Origin: Nonomuraea angiospora | GTDB lineage: Bacteria; Actinomycetota; Actinomycetes; Streptosporangiales; Streptosporangiaceae | Direction: 5' to 3' | Length of the DNA stretch: 64,000 nucleotides | Assembly: GCF_014873145.1 (NCBI RefSeq) | Contig: NZ_JADBEK010000001.1 | Coordinates: 11,780,001 to 11,844,000, forward strand | Part shown: piece after piece, positions 33,647-41,315 of the stretch | Numbering within the stretch: position 1 is the first letter of the stretch | Layout: each line of letters opens with the position of its first letter | Notes under the pieces: generated by a model | What the model was told of the DNA's origin: nothing | Seen by the model: only the letters and a program-made list of their open reading frames with translations | Database searches by the model: none | Program-made: the position numbers and the translations under genes

Positions 33647-35380
33647 ATGACGACTGCGTTCATGACGCCGGCGCCCGTTCACGCGGCGGCGCGGCATACG
33701 GGACGGGCCCGCCTGTGGTGGCTGCTGGCGGCCGGGTGGGTCGCCCACGTGGCGTTACGGCTGTGGCTGTACCGGTATCACACCGGACCGGTGGCGAACC
33801 CGGACGAGACCGGATACCTCCTCGCCGCCCGCTGGCTGGCCGGGGGACCGGGCGCCGACCTCAGCGGCTCGACCTTCTACCAGGGCGGCTATCCGCTGCT
33901 GCTGGTCCCGATCTTCTGGCTCACCTCCGATCCGGTCCTGGCGTACCGGCTGGCGGCCGGGGTGGGGTCGATGGCGGCGGCGAGCGCGTACCCGCTGGCG
34001 TACCTGCTGCTGCGGCGGCTGGGCCTGGGCAGGCGGGCGGCGCTGATCACGGCGTTCGTCGCGGCGCTGTCGCCGGCGCTGGTGGTCTTCTCCGGGCTGG
34101 CGCTGACCGACGCGATCCTGCCCGTGCTCGTCCTGGCCTGGCTGGTCGCGCTGCACGACCTGGTCGCGTACGGGTCGGCGCGGGCCGGGGCGGTGGCGGG
34201 CGCGCTGGCGGCGTTCGCGATGGCGGCCCATCTGCGGGGGACCGTGGTCCTGGTGGTGTTCGTCCTGGTCGTCGTGGTGGTGGTGTGGGCCCGCAGAACG
34301 GCGGTGGCGCCGGGTCGCAACAGCGCGAAGGGTCAGGCGGAGGCGGCGGGTCCGGCGAGGGCGGTGCGGCCGGCGGTCGCGGCGCTGGCGAGCGCGGCGG
34401 TGGTCGCGGTGGCGGGCAAGGCGCTCAACGGGGCGCTGGGCGCCGCGCTGTATCCGGGCGGGCCCCGCGACCTGTCGGGGCTGCTGGTGTCCAGGCTCAC
34501 AAGCCTCGAAGGCCAGGCGTGGGCGCTGTCGGGGGCGGCCGGGCAGCTCTGGTACCTCGTCGCCGGCACCTGGGGGCTGGCGGGCGTCGGCCTGGCGGGC
34601 GCGGCGGCCACGCTGGTACGGCGGTCCGCGCCGTACGCGCACCGCGTCCTGGCGGGCGCGCTGCTGCTGACGACCCTGGGCATCGCGTACGCCTCCTCGG
34701 CCGCCCTGCCGGACGAGCACCGCGTCGGCAACTACGTCTACGGGCGCTACCTGGCCTGCGTCGCCGTGGCCTGGACCCTCGCCGGACTGATCGTCCTGGT
34801 GAAGGGCGGGCGCCTGGCCGTGGTGCGGCACGCGCTGGCCGCCGCCGGGCTGATGGCGGTGACCGGCGGGGTGGCCGCCTGGTACGCGGGCGACCGGCTG
34901 GAGCGTTACGCGTTCATCGCGTTCGACTTCCCCGAAGTGATCTTTCTCACGGGTGAGAACGACGCCCTGAACCTGGTCGAGGCCTCCGTGCCCGCCCTGG
35001 TCCTGCTGGCCTGCCTGACGGGGGCGGCCTTCCTGACCGCCCGCCGGGCCAGGCTGCTGCTGGTGGTGGGCGTGCTGGCGCTGATCGACATCGCGTTCAC
35101 GGCCGGGCAGGCGCCCGCCCGCCCGTCGGGCGCCGACTGGCTGCCCGCGCCGCCTCCCGGACGCGTGGCGGTGGACCGGCGGGTGCGGTGGAACATCTGG
35201 GTGCCGCTGGCCTACCGGGTGTCGTGGACCCGGATCGAGCTCTACAGCGACCGGCCCCCGGCGGGCGCGTGCACCGCCGTGGTCCCGTACGGGACGGCTC
35301 CGCCGCCGGGCTGGACCGCCACCGGGCTCGGCGGCGCCCAGCAGGGCTGGGCGACCTGGTCGAACGGCCGCTGCCGCTGA
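33647..35380 (+). CDS. Polytopic membrane glycosyltransferase-like protein (GT-C fold)
   Basis: A 577-residue membrane protein with about a dozen hydrophobic helices. The first periplasmic loop has NPDETGYLLAARWLAGG, the acidic motif typical of ArnT/PMT-like GT-C glycosyltransferases that use polyprenyl-phosphate sugars. LVVFSGLALTDAILP and HLRGTVVLVVF fit the same fold. A soluble C-terminal part of about 80 residues follows the last helix. The donor and acceptor are unknown; a cell-envelope role is inferred from the fold and the neighbouring wall enzyme. GGGGAG precedes the ATG. Confidence 0.75.
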   Translation: MTTAFMTPAPVHAAARHTGRARLWWLLAAGWVAHVALRLWLYRYHTGPVANPDETGYLLAARWLAGGPGADLSGSTFYQGGYPLLLVPIFWLTSDPVLAYRLAAGVGSMAAASAYPLAYLLLRRLGLGRRAALITAFVAALSPALVVFSGLALTDAILPVLVLAWLVALHDLVAYGSARAGAVAGALAAFAMAAHLRGTVVLVVFVLVVVVVVWARRTAVAPGRNSAKGQAEAAGPARAVRPAVAALASAAVVAVAGKALNGALGAALYPGGPRDLSGLLVSRLTSLEGQAWALSGAAGQLWYLVAGTWGLAGVGLAGAAATLVRRSAPYAHRVLAGALLLTTLGIAYASSAALPDEHRVGNYVYGRYLACVAVAWTLAGLIVLVKGGRLAVVRHALAAAGLMAVTGGVAAWYAGDRLERYAFIAFDFPEVIFLTGENDALNLVEASVPALVLLACLTGAAFLTARRARLLLVVGVLALIDIAFTAGQAPARPSGADWLPAPPPGRVAVDRRVRWNIWVPLAYRVSWTRIELYSDRPPAGACTAVVPYGTAPPPGWTATGLGGAQQGWATWSNGRCR

Positions 35381-35384
35381 GCCG

Positions 35385-35903
35385 TCAGGTCCGGGGGTCC
35401 GCGGCCCGCCTGCCGTGCGCGGCCGCCATCGCCACTCCCACGGCCTGGGCCAGCCCGGCCGCCACCAGGATGAGTACGGTGGCCGGCTGCCACCCGGGAA
35501 GGCCGTCGGCGAAGTCAGGGGTGTCGTAGAGCCCCGCCAGCGCTCTGGCGGGGTTGAGCACCGCGGTGAGGACCGCGAGGGCGTACGGGACGATCAGGAC
35601 GCCCGACAGCACGAGCAGGAGCGTGCGGCCCCGGCCGCCCCGCCGCAGGAGCACGCCGATGACGATGTAGACCACTCCCAGGACCCCCACGACGACGGCG
35701 GCGGCCAGGATCAGCCGCCAGGAGTCCCGGCCCAGAGCCGTCATCCCGTCGGCGGCGAGCCGGCCGCCCGCCCACTCCGGGCCCGTCATCTGCGCCTTGA
35801 CGGCCGCCTCGACGGCCACGCGGTTGACGCCCGCGTACGCCGCCGCCAGGACCGGCCCCAGCGCCGGCAGGACGACAGCGACCAGCCACCTCTTGCCCGC
35901 CAT
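35385..35903 (-). CDS. Hypothetical membrane protein with four helices
   Basis: I do not recognise a family. The 172-residue protein has an N-terminal hydrophobic segment (WLVAVVLPALGPVLAAAYAGV), an extracellular-looking region of about 40 residues, two central helices (LILAAAVVVGVLGVVYIVIGVLL and LLLVLSGVLIVPYALAVLTAVL) and a C-terminal helix (TVLILVAAGLAQAVGVAMA). It ends with a basic tail. AAGGGGG precedes the ATG. It converges with the GT-C gene 4 nt away and lies downstream of the TetR gene in the same direction. Confidence 0.75.
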   Translation of the reverse strand: MAGKRWLVAVVLPALGPVLAAAYAGVNRVAVEAAVKAQMTGPEWAGGRLAADGMTALGRDSWRLILAAAVVVGVLGVVYIVIGVLLRRGGRGRTLLLVLSGVLIVPYALAVLTAVLNPARALAGLYDTPDFADGLPGWQPATVLILVAAGLAQAVGVAMAAAHGRRAADPRT

Positions 35904-35954
35904 CCGGCCCCCTTCTCCGCTCCGGACAGCTTCTCAGAAAGCGGGCATCCGGAG

Positions 35955-36572
35955 CTATCCGAGGGAGCGCAGGCCGGCGAGCGCGATCTCGGCCGCCCGC
36001 CGCGCCGTGCTCGCCATCTGCTCCGCCGACAGGTCGTGGCCGAGGTCGGCGATGACCGCCAGCTTCACCGCCCCGAACATCGCGCCCACCGCGGCGGCCG
36101 CCTCCACCGGGTCCAGCTCGGGGTAGGCCTCCCGCAGCGCCCGGGCCAGCGTGCTCTGGCTCTCGAGCAGCATCACCAGCGCCCGCGCCCGCAGCGTGGG
36201 CTCCTTGAGCACGAGCCGGATCCGCAGCTCCGCGTCCTCGAACGTGAGCTCCTCGTACGTGGTCAGCCAGGTCAGGCTCTCCTCCACGATCCGCAGGAGG
36301 ACGTCGCCCGGCGACTCGCCGGGAGCCCTGCCCGCCAGCGCCGCGGCGGCCAGCTCCATCTTGCGGGCGGAGTCGTAGAAGACCACGTCCTCCTTGCTCG
36401 CGAAGTAGCTGAAGAACGTGCGGGTCGACACGTCGGCCTCCGCGGCGATCTCCGCCAGCGTGGTCTCGTCGAAACCCTTCTCGTCGAACAGCCGGAGCGC
36501 GGCCTCGATCAGTGCCCGGCGCGTGCGCTGCTTCTTGCGCTCCCGCAGTCCCACGCCGCCGTTATCCACCAT
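35955..36572 (-). CDS. TetR-family transcriptional regulator
   Basis: A 205-residue repressor-type regulator. The N-terminal HTH (RERKKQRTRRALIEAALRLFDEKGFDETTLAEIAAEADVSTRTFFSYFASKEDV) is of the TetR family, followed by an all-helical ligand domain. ATG 36572 is preceded by TATAGT 6 nt upstream, so the mRNA is probably leaderless. It is divergent from the cytochrome P450 across an AT-rich region with palindromes, and so it is the likely repressor of the P450-ferredoxin pair and of itself. The ligand is unknown. Confidence 0.92.
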   Translation of the reverse strand: MVDNGGVGLRERKKQRTRRALIEAALRLFDEKGFDETTLAEIAAEADVSTRTFFSYFASKEDVVFYDSARKMELAAAALAGRAPGESPGDVLLRIVEESLTWLTTYEELTFEDAELRIRLVLKEPTLRARALVMLLESQSTLARALREAYPELDPVEAAAAVGAMFGAVKLAVIADLGHDLSAEQMASTARRAAEIALAGLRSLG

Positions 36573-36578
36573 GACGGA

Positions 36579-36668
36579 ACTATACTGCATGCATATATGT
36601 TTTTCATGCATTGAAGTTTTGCAATGAATGAGGTTTTCTGGGGGTGAAGCTCGGAAAGGAGCCGAAAC
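36579..36668. promoter_or_regulatory. AT-rich divergent promoter/operator between tetR and P450
   Basis: About 90 bp, strikingly AT-rich for this genome. It holds TATAGT (minus strand, 36579-36584, 6 nt before the tetR ATG) and overlapping palindromes TGCATGCA (36586-36593), CATATATG (36592-36599), TTCATGCATTGAA (36603-36615) and TTGCAA. Any of these could be the TetR operator. GGAAAGGAG precedes the P450 ATG. Confidence 0.65.
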
Positions 36669-37862
36669 ATGTCCGACGTGACGTTTCCCACCGACCGGCA
36701 GCGCCCGTTCGATCCGCCCGACGAAGCCACTGAGCTGCGAGAACGGGCGGACATGCACCGCATGACCTTCGCCGACGGCCACCGGGGCTGGCTGGTGACC
36801 GGCTATTCCGCCGCCCGCGCAGTGCTGGCGCACCCGCACTTCAGCAACCGCCCCGAGCTGGCGCACCCGCCGATCCAGGGCAGCCTGCTCCGGGCCAGGC
36901 TGCAGAAGGACGCGAAGACGCCGCCCGGGTTCTTCCTGCGCATGGACGAGCCCGAGCACGCGCGCTTCCGCAGGCTGCTGACCGGCCAGTTCACCGTGCG
37001 CCGGATGAAGATGCTCGAACCCAGGGTCGAGGAGATCGCCAACGCCTGCCTGGACGACATGGCCGCCGTCGGCGGGCCCGTGGACCTCGTCGAGAAGTTC
37101 GCGCTGCCGATCCCGTCGCTGGTGATCTGCGAGCTGCTCGGGGTGCCGTACGAGGACCGCGCGCAGTTCCAGGAGGACACCAAGCTCCTGGTCAACCTGG
37201 AGACCAAGGCCGAGGACGCGATGGCCGCGCTCGGCCGGATCACGGCGTTCATGTACGGGCTCGTCCAGCGCAAGCGCAAGGAGCCGGCAGACGACCTGAT
37301 CAGCGGGCTCATCGAGAGCGGGGAGCTGGACGACGAGGAGCTCGCCGGGGTGTCGCTGCTGCTGCTGGTGGCCGGGCACGAGACGACCGCCAACATGCTG
37401 GGGCTCGGCACGTACGCCCTGCTCACCAACCCCGCGCAGCTCGCCGCCATGCGCGACGACCCGTCGGTGGTGGAGAACGGGGTCGAGGAGCTGCTGCGCT
37501 ACCTCACGATCATCCACCTCGGCCCGATGCGCACCGCGCTGGATGACGTCGAGATCGAGGGCAACCTCATCGAGGCGGGCGAGTGCGTGGCGCTCCACCT
37601 GCCCACCGTCAACCGCGACCCGTCCCGCTTCCCGGACGGCGACCGGCTCGACGTCGGCAGGCCCGCGGGCGGGCACCTGACCTTCGGCCACGGCATCCAC
37701 CAGTGCCTGGGTCAGCAGCTCGCCCGCATCGAGATGCGCATCGGGTACCCTGCGCTGCTGCGCCGCTTCCCAGGTCTACGCTTGGCCGTAACACCCGAGG
37801 AGGTGCCGATGCGCTCGGACATGAGCATCTATGGAGTGCACCGCCTCCCAGTCACTTGGTAG
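36669..37862 (+). CDS. Cytochrome P450 (CYP105-like)
   Basis: A soluble bacterial P450 of 397 residues. The I-helix oxygen-binding motif is AGHETT (235-240), the ExxR motif is E274-LL-R277, and the heme-binding loop is FGHGIHQCLGQQLAR with Cys346 as heme ligand. Overall motifs resemble CYP105-type actinomycete P450s, which hydroxylate secondary metabolites or xenobiotics. The ferredoxin gene 6 nt downstream is the likely electron donor, and the divergent TetR protein the likely regulator. No biosynthetic genes are adjacent, so the substrate is open. Confidence 0.95.
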   Translation: MSDVTFPTDRQRPFDPPDEATELRERADMHRMTFADGHRGWLVTGYSAARAVLAHPHFSNRPELAHPPIQGSLLRARLQKDAKTPPGFFLRMDEPEHARFRRLLTGQFTVRRMKMLEPRVEEIANACLDDMAAVGGPVDLVEKFALPIPSLVICELLGVPYEDRAQFQEDTKLLVNLETKAEDAMAALGRITAFMYGLVQRKRKEPADDLISGLIESGELDDEELAGVSLLLLVAGHETTANMLGLGTYALLTNPAQLAAMRDDPSVVENGVEELLRYLTIIHLGPMRTALDDVEIEGNLIEAGECVALHLPTVNRDPSRFPDGDRLDVGRPAGGHLTFGHGIHQCLGQQLARIEMRIGYPALLRRFPGLRLAVTPEEVPMRSDMSIYGVHRLPVTW

Positions 37863-37868
37863 GTCACC

Positions 37869-38060
37869 ATGGAAATCAAGGCAGATACGACGGTGTGCAT
37901 CGGGGCGGGCATGTGCGCGCTGACGGTGCCGGAAGTGTTCGACCAGAGCGAGGACGAGGGCACGGTGGTGCTCCTGCAGAAGGTGCCTCCCGCGGAGCTG
38001 GAGGACGGCGTCCGTCGCGCCGTGACCCTCTGCCCGTCGGGGGCCATCTCGGTCGTCTGA
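37869..38060 (+). CDS. 3Fe-4S ferredoxin, P450 partner
   Basis: A 63-residue ferredoxin with the cluster motif C10-IGAGM-C16 and C55-P-S-G. The second position of the usual CxxCxxC is Ala/Gly, which means a 3Fe-4S cluster as in SoyB/Fdx1 of Streptomyces. It lies 6 nt after the P450 and would pass electrons to it. A reductase is not next to it; the ferredoxin-reductase-like flavoprotein 11 kb upstream is one candidate. A strong terminator with a T-run follows. Confidence 0.95.
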   Translation: MEIKADTTVCIGAGMCALTVPEVFDQSEDEGTVVLLQKVPPAELEDGVRRAVTLCPSGAISVV

Positions 38061-38091
38061 CGACCGCCCTGCCGTCCTCCTGAACCACCCG

Positions 38092-38127
38092 GCCGTCGCC
38101 GCAAGCTCTCCGCGGCGACGGCTTTTT
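38092..38127 (+). terminator. Rho-independent terminator after the ferredoxin gene
   Basis: A perfect 11-bp GC stem (gccgtcgccgc and its complement, 9-nt loop) followed by TTTTT. It is the clearest intrinsic terminator in the window. Confidence 0.93.
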
Positions 38128-38173
38128 CGCGCCCTCCCACCCATACTCGTCGAACCTGTGTTCGTGGAATCGG

Positions 38174-38202
38174 TTGACACCGAGCGTGATCGAAATTATG
38201 TT
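38174..38202 (+). promoter_or_regulatory. Strong sigma-A/HrdB-type promoter
   Basis: TTGACA, a 17-nt spacer, then TATGTT. This is the best vegetative promoter match in the window. Transcription would start near 38209, about 265 nt before the HEPN gene. Confidence 0.75.
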
Positions 38203-38473
38203 CGACGTAGTGACGGTGGGGCTCGCGGCTCAACGTCACCAGGACCTGGTCGCGGGCCGTTCGCTTCCCCAAGCGTTCCCCCGCGGCCAGGCTCCATGGG
38301 CGAAGGGCACGTCCTCGTCGTCGGCGGAGACGAGTGGGCGTGCCCTGGCCGGACGGGGAGTGGGGAAGCTCCTCGTCCGGCCGGCCCGGCGGAAATGTCG
38401 GTGGGGTCTGCGAATGTTGACACCACCGGCGCAGACGCCGGCGGCCGCCCACGACTCCAAGGAGGCGCGCAAG
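38203..38473 (+). other. Long untranslated leader before the HEPN gene
   Basis: About 265 nt between the strong promoter and the ATG at 38474, within a 413-bp gap (38061-38473) that has no credible gene. In-frame codons upstream of 38474 give a low-complexity protein without family support. A second TTGACA (38415-38420) has no matching -10 box. No known riboswitch motif was recognised. Confidence 0.45.
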
Positions 38474-38920
38474 ATGGCACCACGGCCTAGAGAAACGCCC
38501 GGGCCCCGGCTGTCGCCTGCGGTTCGGGCACACTTGACCGATTCTCGTTCCTGCCTGGCGGAGGCGGCCGGCGCCCGCACCCCGGCATCCCGATACGTGG
38601 CCGCCCACCTGGCGGCTCTTCGGGCGGCGGCGGCGATCCTGGCTGCCCGTCCCCGTCCCATGGAAGGCCGCAGGCGCCGCCTGCGCAGCGCCTGGGAGCT
38701 GCTGCCCGAGGCCGAGCCGCATCTGGCCGAGTGGGCCGCCTACTTCTCGGTGAGCGCCGCCAAGCGCGCCGCCGCGGAGGCGGGCATGGTCAGCCGGGTC
38801 AGCGCGGCCGACGCCGACGAGCTCCTGGCCGAGGCGGAGACGTTCGTCTCCACCGTGGAGGACCTGCTCGGCATGCCGGGCCAGCCCCAGCTGCCGGCCA
38901 GCGTCCCGCTGGCAGGCTGA
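38474..38920 (+). CDS. SAV_6107-family HEPN-domain protein
   Basis: A 148-residue all-helical protein of the actinobacterial SAV_6107 HEPN group. The conserved core reads SRYVAAHLAALRAAAAILAARPRP, RRRLRSAWELLPEAEPHLAEWAAYF and ADADELLAEAETFVSTVEDLLG. The family's cellular role is not established. HEPN proteins elsewhere act as RNases or nucleotide-binding partners, but I do not see a clear RNase Rx4-6H motif. ATG 38474 follows AAGGAGG by 9 nt. A strong promoter lies about 300 nt upstream. Confidence 0.85.
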   Translation: MAPRPRETPGPRLSPAVRAHLTDSRSCLAEAAGARTPASRYVAAHLAALRAAAAILAARPRPMEGRRRRLRSAWELLPEAEPHLAEWAAYFSVSAAKRAAAEAGMVSRVSAADADELLAEAETFVSTVEDLLGMPGQPQLPASVPLAG

Positions 38921-39662
38921 CCCTCCCACGTCCGTTCGCCGGGCCGATCTCGCCTTCCTGGTCCGGGTGGACGTTCCCGTCGCCGGGCTGACCCCGGCGC
39001 CGGGTGCGCCAGGCTCTGAGCGCAGGGATGACTGCGGCGTCTGGCTGGATGCGCTGGGTGCAGAGGTCGCCGCACCGTGCTCGAACGCGGCTCTCGCACG
39101 GCCGGGCGCCGACGACACTCCCCGGTGGATGTTCCCTTGGTGGCCCACCGGCTCTTGGCGTGCCGCAACGCGGCCGAACACGCCGACGAGCTTCCGGCCG
39201 AGGCGAAGACGCGCGTTCCCGCGACGTGCCCGCCCGACCCGACCTCGGCTCGCCCCGCCCCCTGGGCGCTCCAGCACGAGGAGCTCAGCTCGCTCGCAGG
39301 CGGGCCTCAGTTCGCCCCGCCCTGGTGGCCGGGCGGGAGCGGGGCTGAGCGCCGATGTGGGCGGCCCTTGACCGCGACGTACGTCGGCGCGTACCACCGA
39401 GCCCGCTCGCTCGGTGGCGCACCAACTGAAACCCTCATACGCCAGCAAGCGCTTTCCGGGACCGCCGCCCCATGCGAGGGGCGGAAAGCGTCCACGGTGC
39501 CCCATGCCGCGGGGAAAGCGCGGCGGGCAAGGGAGGGGCGTTCGATGCCGGGTGGCTCGCCGGCCGTGCGGCGGTGGCGAGCCCTCAGGCGCGCGAGGCG
39601 GCCTCAGAGCGGGGTGAGACGGCCTCGGAGGGAGGGGATGACCTCAGGGGAGAGGAACGGCC
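38921..39662. other. Gene-free region between HEPN and bldD genes
   Basis: 742 bp between convergent genes. Open frames occur on both strands, but none has a ribosome site, a domain or a plausible composition. A 9-bp hairpin (CCACCGAGC / GCTCGGTGG, 39394-39417) is the only clear structure. Purine-rich repeats of ggcctcag/gagacggcctc lie near 39600-39670 at the bldD 3' end. Confidence 0.6.
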
Positions 39663-40157
39663 TCAGAACGACTCGACGGCGCGGCGGGCCTCGGCGTCGA
39701 GCACGCCCCAGCTGATCAGCTCCTCGGTCAGCTCGCTCGGCGACTTGTCGTAGATCACGGCAAGCGAGCGCAGGTCCTCCTGGCGGATCGACAGCACCTT
39801 GCCGTTGTAGTCACCGCGCTGGCTCTGGATCGTGGCGGCGTAGCGGGCGAGTGCCCCCGCCTTCTCCTTCGGCAGCGTGGCCAGGCGCTCCAGGTCGATC
39901 ACAAGCTTGGGCGTCGGTCCGAGCGGGCTGGGCGCGGCTCCGCCCGGCAGCAGCTCGGACACGGGCACCCCGTAGAAGTCGGCAAGCTCGGCAAGCTTCT
40001 GCACGGTCACCGCACGGTCGCCACGCTCGTACGAGCCCACAACTACGGCTTTCCACCTGCCACGCGACTTTTCCTCGACTCCATGCAGGGACAGGCCCTG
40101 CTGGGTGCGTATGGCGCGGAGTCGTGCACCCAGCGACTTTGCGTACTCAGACGGCAT
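39663..40157 (-). CDS. bldD: Developmental regulator BldD
   Basis: BldD is the master repressor of sporulation genes in actinomycetes and dimerises on tetrameric cyclic di-GMP. The 164-residue protein has an N-terminal XRE-type HTH (SLGARLRAIRTQQGLSLHGVEEKSRGRWKAVVVGSYERGDRAVTVQKLAEL). The C-terminal domain carries the c-di-GMP signature RGD (114-116), eight residues, then RQED (125-128). ATG 40157 (MPSEYAKSLG) matches known BldD starts, with GGGGG before it; the longer frame to 40406 is a leader artefact. Upstream lies a promoter overlapped by a BldD-box-like sequence, which implies autoregulation. Confidence 0.96.
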   Translation of the reverse strand: MPSEYAKSLGARLRAIRTQQGLSLHGVEEKSRGRWKAVVVGSYERGDRAVTVQKLAELADFYGVPVSELLPGGAAPSPLGPTPKLVIDLERLATLPKEKAGALARYAATIQSQRGDYNGKVLSIRQEDLRSLAVIYDKSPSELTEELISWGVLDAEARRAVESF

Positions 40158-40304
40158 TGTGTGGCCCCCGGCTCTCGTATGTATCGCTCTCAGTAGATTG
40201 TGCTCCCTTGCGGCGTATGCCCTAGCCACCGGGGGGTCTGGTGCCATGCTCGGCACCATCGGTAGCCATGGCCCCAGGTTTACCCCAGAACGCCGCGAGG
40301 TGTG

Positions 40305-40346
40305 GTTACGCACAGTGACGGTAAAGGGGCGGACGCCTGAGGTCAA
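40305..40346 (-). promoter_or_regulatory. bldD promoter with an overlapping BldD box
   Basis: On the minus strand TTGACC (40346-40341), a 17-nt spacer and TACCGT (40323-40318) form a promoter, with the start near 40311 and a 5' UTR of about 155 nt. The 15-mer at 40305-40319 (plus strand GTTACGCACAGTGAC) fits the BldD consensus nTnACnC(A/T)GnGTnAn at all fixed positions except one, and covers the -10 end and start site. Confidence 0.7.
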
Positions 40347-40457
40347 GCTGATTGGAAAAAAGATGCCGAATCCGATCCGGTAGGGATCGCCGCAATCGCC
40401 CCTCATGTCCCAGAGGTAACACTACTTCGTCAGAGTTTGACGAGAAATTTCCCCGCG

Positions 40458-41315
40458 CTAGGTCTGCCGCGTGAGAATCATGACAGGGCAGGTCGCGGCC
40501 CGTACGATCTTGATCGAGGTGTCTCCGAGGAAGACCCGCCTGAGTGGCCCGGTGGCGCTGGAAGCGCATATGATCATCTCGCCGGAGAGCCACGAGGTCG
40601 TGCCGAGTGCCTGGGCGACGTTGCGGCCCTCCAGCACCTCCACCTCCACGCGTGGCCGTCCGCGGGCCGCCGCCCGCAGGTTGGAGGCCGCCTCGTCGCG
40701 CAGGCGGACGAGCATCTCCTCCTCGATCCTGGCGCGCCTGCCGGTGCTGATCACCAGCGTGACCAGCCGCAGGGGCACGTCCAGCGACGCGGCCACCGCC
40801 GCCGCGTCCTTGACCGCCGCGTCGCAGCCGGGACCGCGGCGGTAGGCGACGGTGAGGCGTTCGAAGGCGGCGGGGGGCTGGTCGCCGTAGCCGCGCGGGG
40901 CGAGCAGCACGGGAACGGAGGACGAGTGCAGGAGCTGGTCGGCGGTGCTGCCGACGGCGATGCGGCCCTTGCCGCCGCCGGAGGCCGAGCCGATCACCAC
41001 GACGTCGGCGCCGCGCTTGCGCGCCAGCTCCACCAGCCCGCGCCCGCTGCCCTTGTGGGTGTGGACCACGTAGTCGGCGTCGTCGCCGGCCAGCTCGCGC
41101 GCCTGCCAGAGCGTCGCGTCGGCCTGCTCCATCAGGTACGCGCGCCACGCGCTCTCCTCGGCCCTGGCCGGTCCGGGCGCCGACCACGCGGGCGGCTGCA
41201 CGTAGGCCACCGTCAGATGCCCGCGGACCTGCTCCTTGACCAGCACGCCCAGCGCCAGCCCGTCCCTGCCCCTGGGCTCCGGGATGCAGCCCGCCAGCAC
41301 GTTGTCGAGCTTCAT
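40458..41315 (-). CDS. Universal stress protein, tandem USP domains
   Basis: A 285-residue protein with two UspA-type domains. The first has GADVVVIGSASGGGKGRIAVGSTADQLLHSSSVPVLLAP, which is the ATP-binding G-2x-G-9x-G(S/T) motif. The second is more divergent (EMIICASSATGPLRRVFLGDTSIKIVRAATCPVMIL). Such proteins bind ATP and modulate stress responses or transporters. It begins directly after the APC permease stop (ATG next to TGA) and is the last gene of the arginine deiminase operon, suggesting a role in its energy or stress control. Confidence 0.92.
   Translation of the reverse strand: MKLDNVLAGCIPEPRGRDGLALGVLVKEQVRGHLTVAYVQPPAWSAPGPARAEESAWRAYLMEQADATLWQARELAGDDADYVVHTHKGSGRGLVELARKRGADVVVIGSASGGGKGRIAVGSTADQLLHSSSVPVLLAPRGYGDQPPAAFERLTVAYRRGPGCDAAVKDAAAVAASLDVPLRLVTLVISTGRRARIEEEMLVRLRDEAASNLRAAARGRPRVEVEVLEGRNVAQALGTTSWLSGEMIICASSATGPLRRVFLGDTSIKIVRAATCPVMILTRQT

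Noticed and set aside
38166..38190. BldD box in the HEPN promoter region
   Set aside because: The TTGAC...GTGA halves are spaced 7 nt apart instead of the 5 required, so it is better explained as a -35 box.
37829..39505. Minus-strand frame of 558 codons opposite the ferredoxin and HEPN genes
   Set aside because: It is antisense to two well-supported genes and a clear terminator, with no domain or ribosome site.
39077..39715. Plus-strand frame of 212 codons between the HEPN and bldD genes
   Set aside because: Low-complexity Arg/Gly/Pro sequence without ribosome site or family match, overlapping the bldD 3' end.
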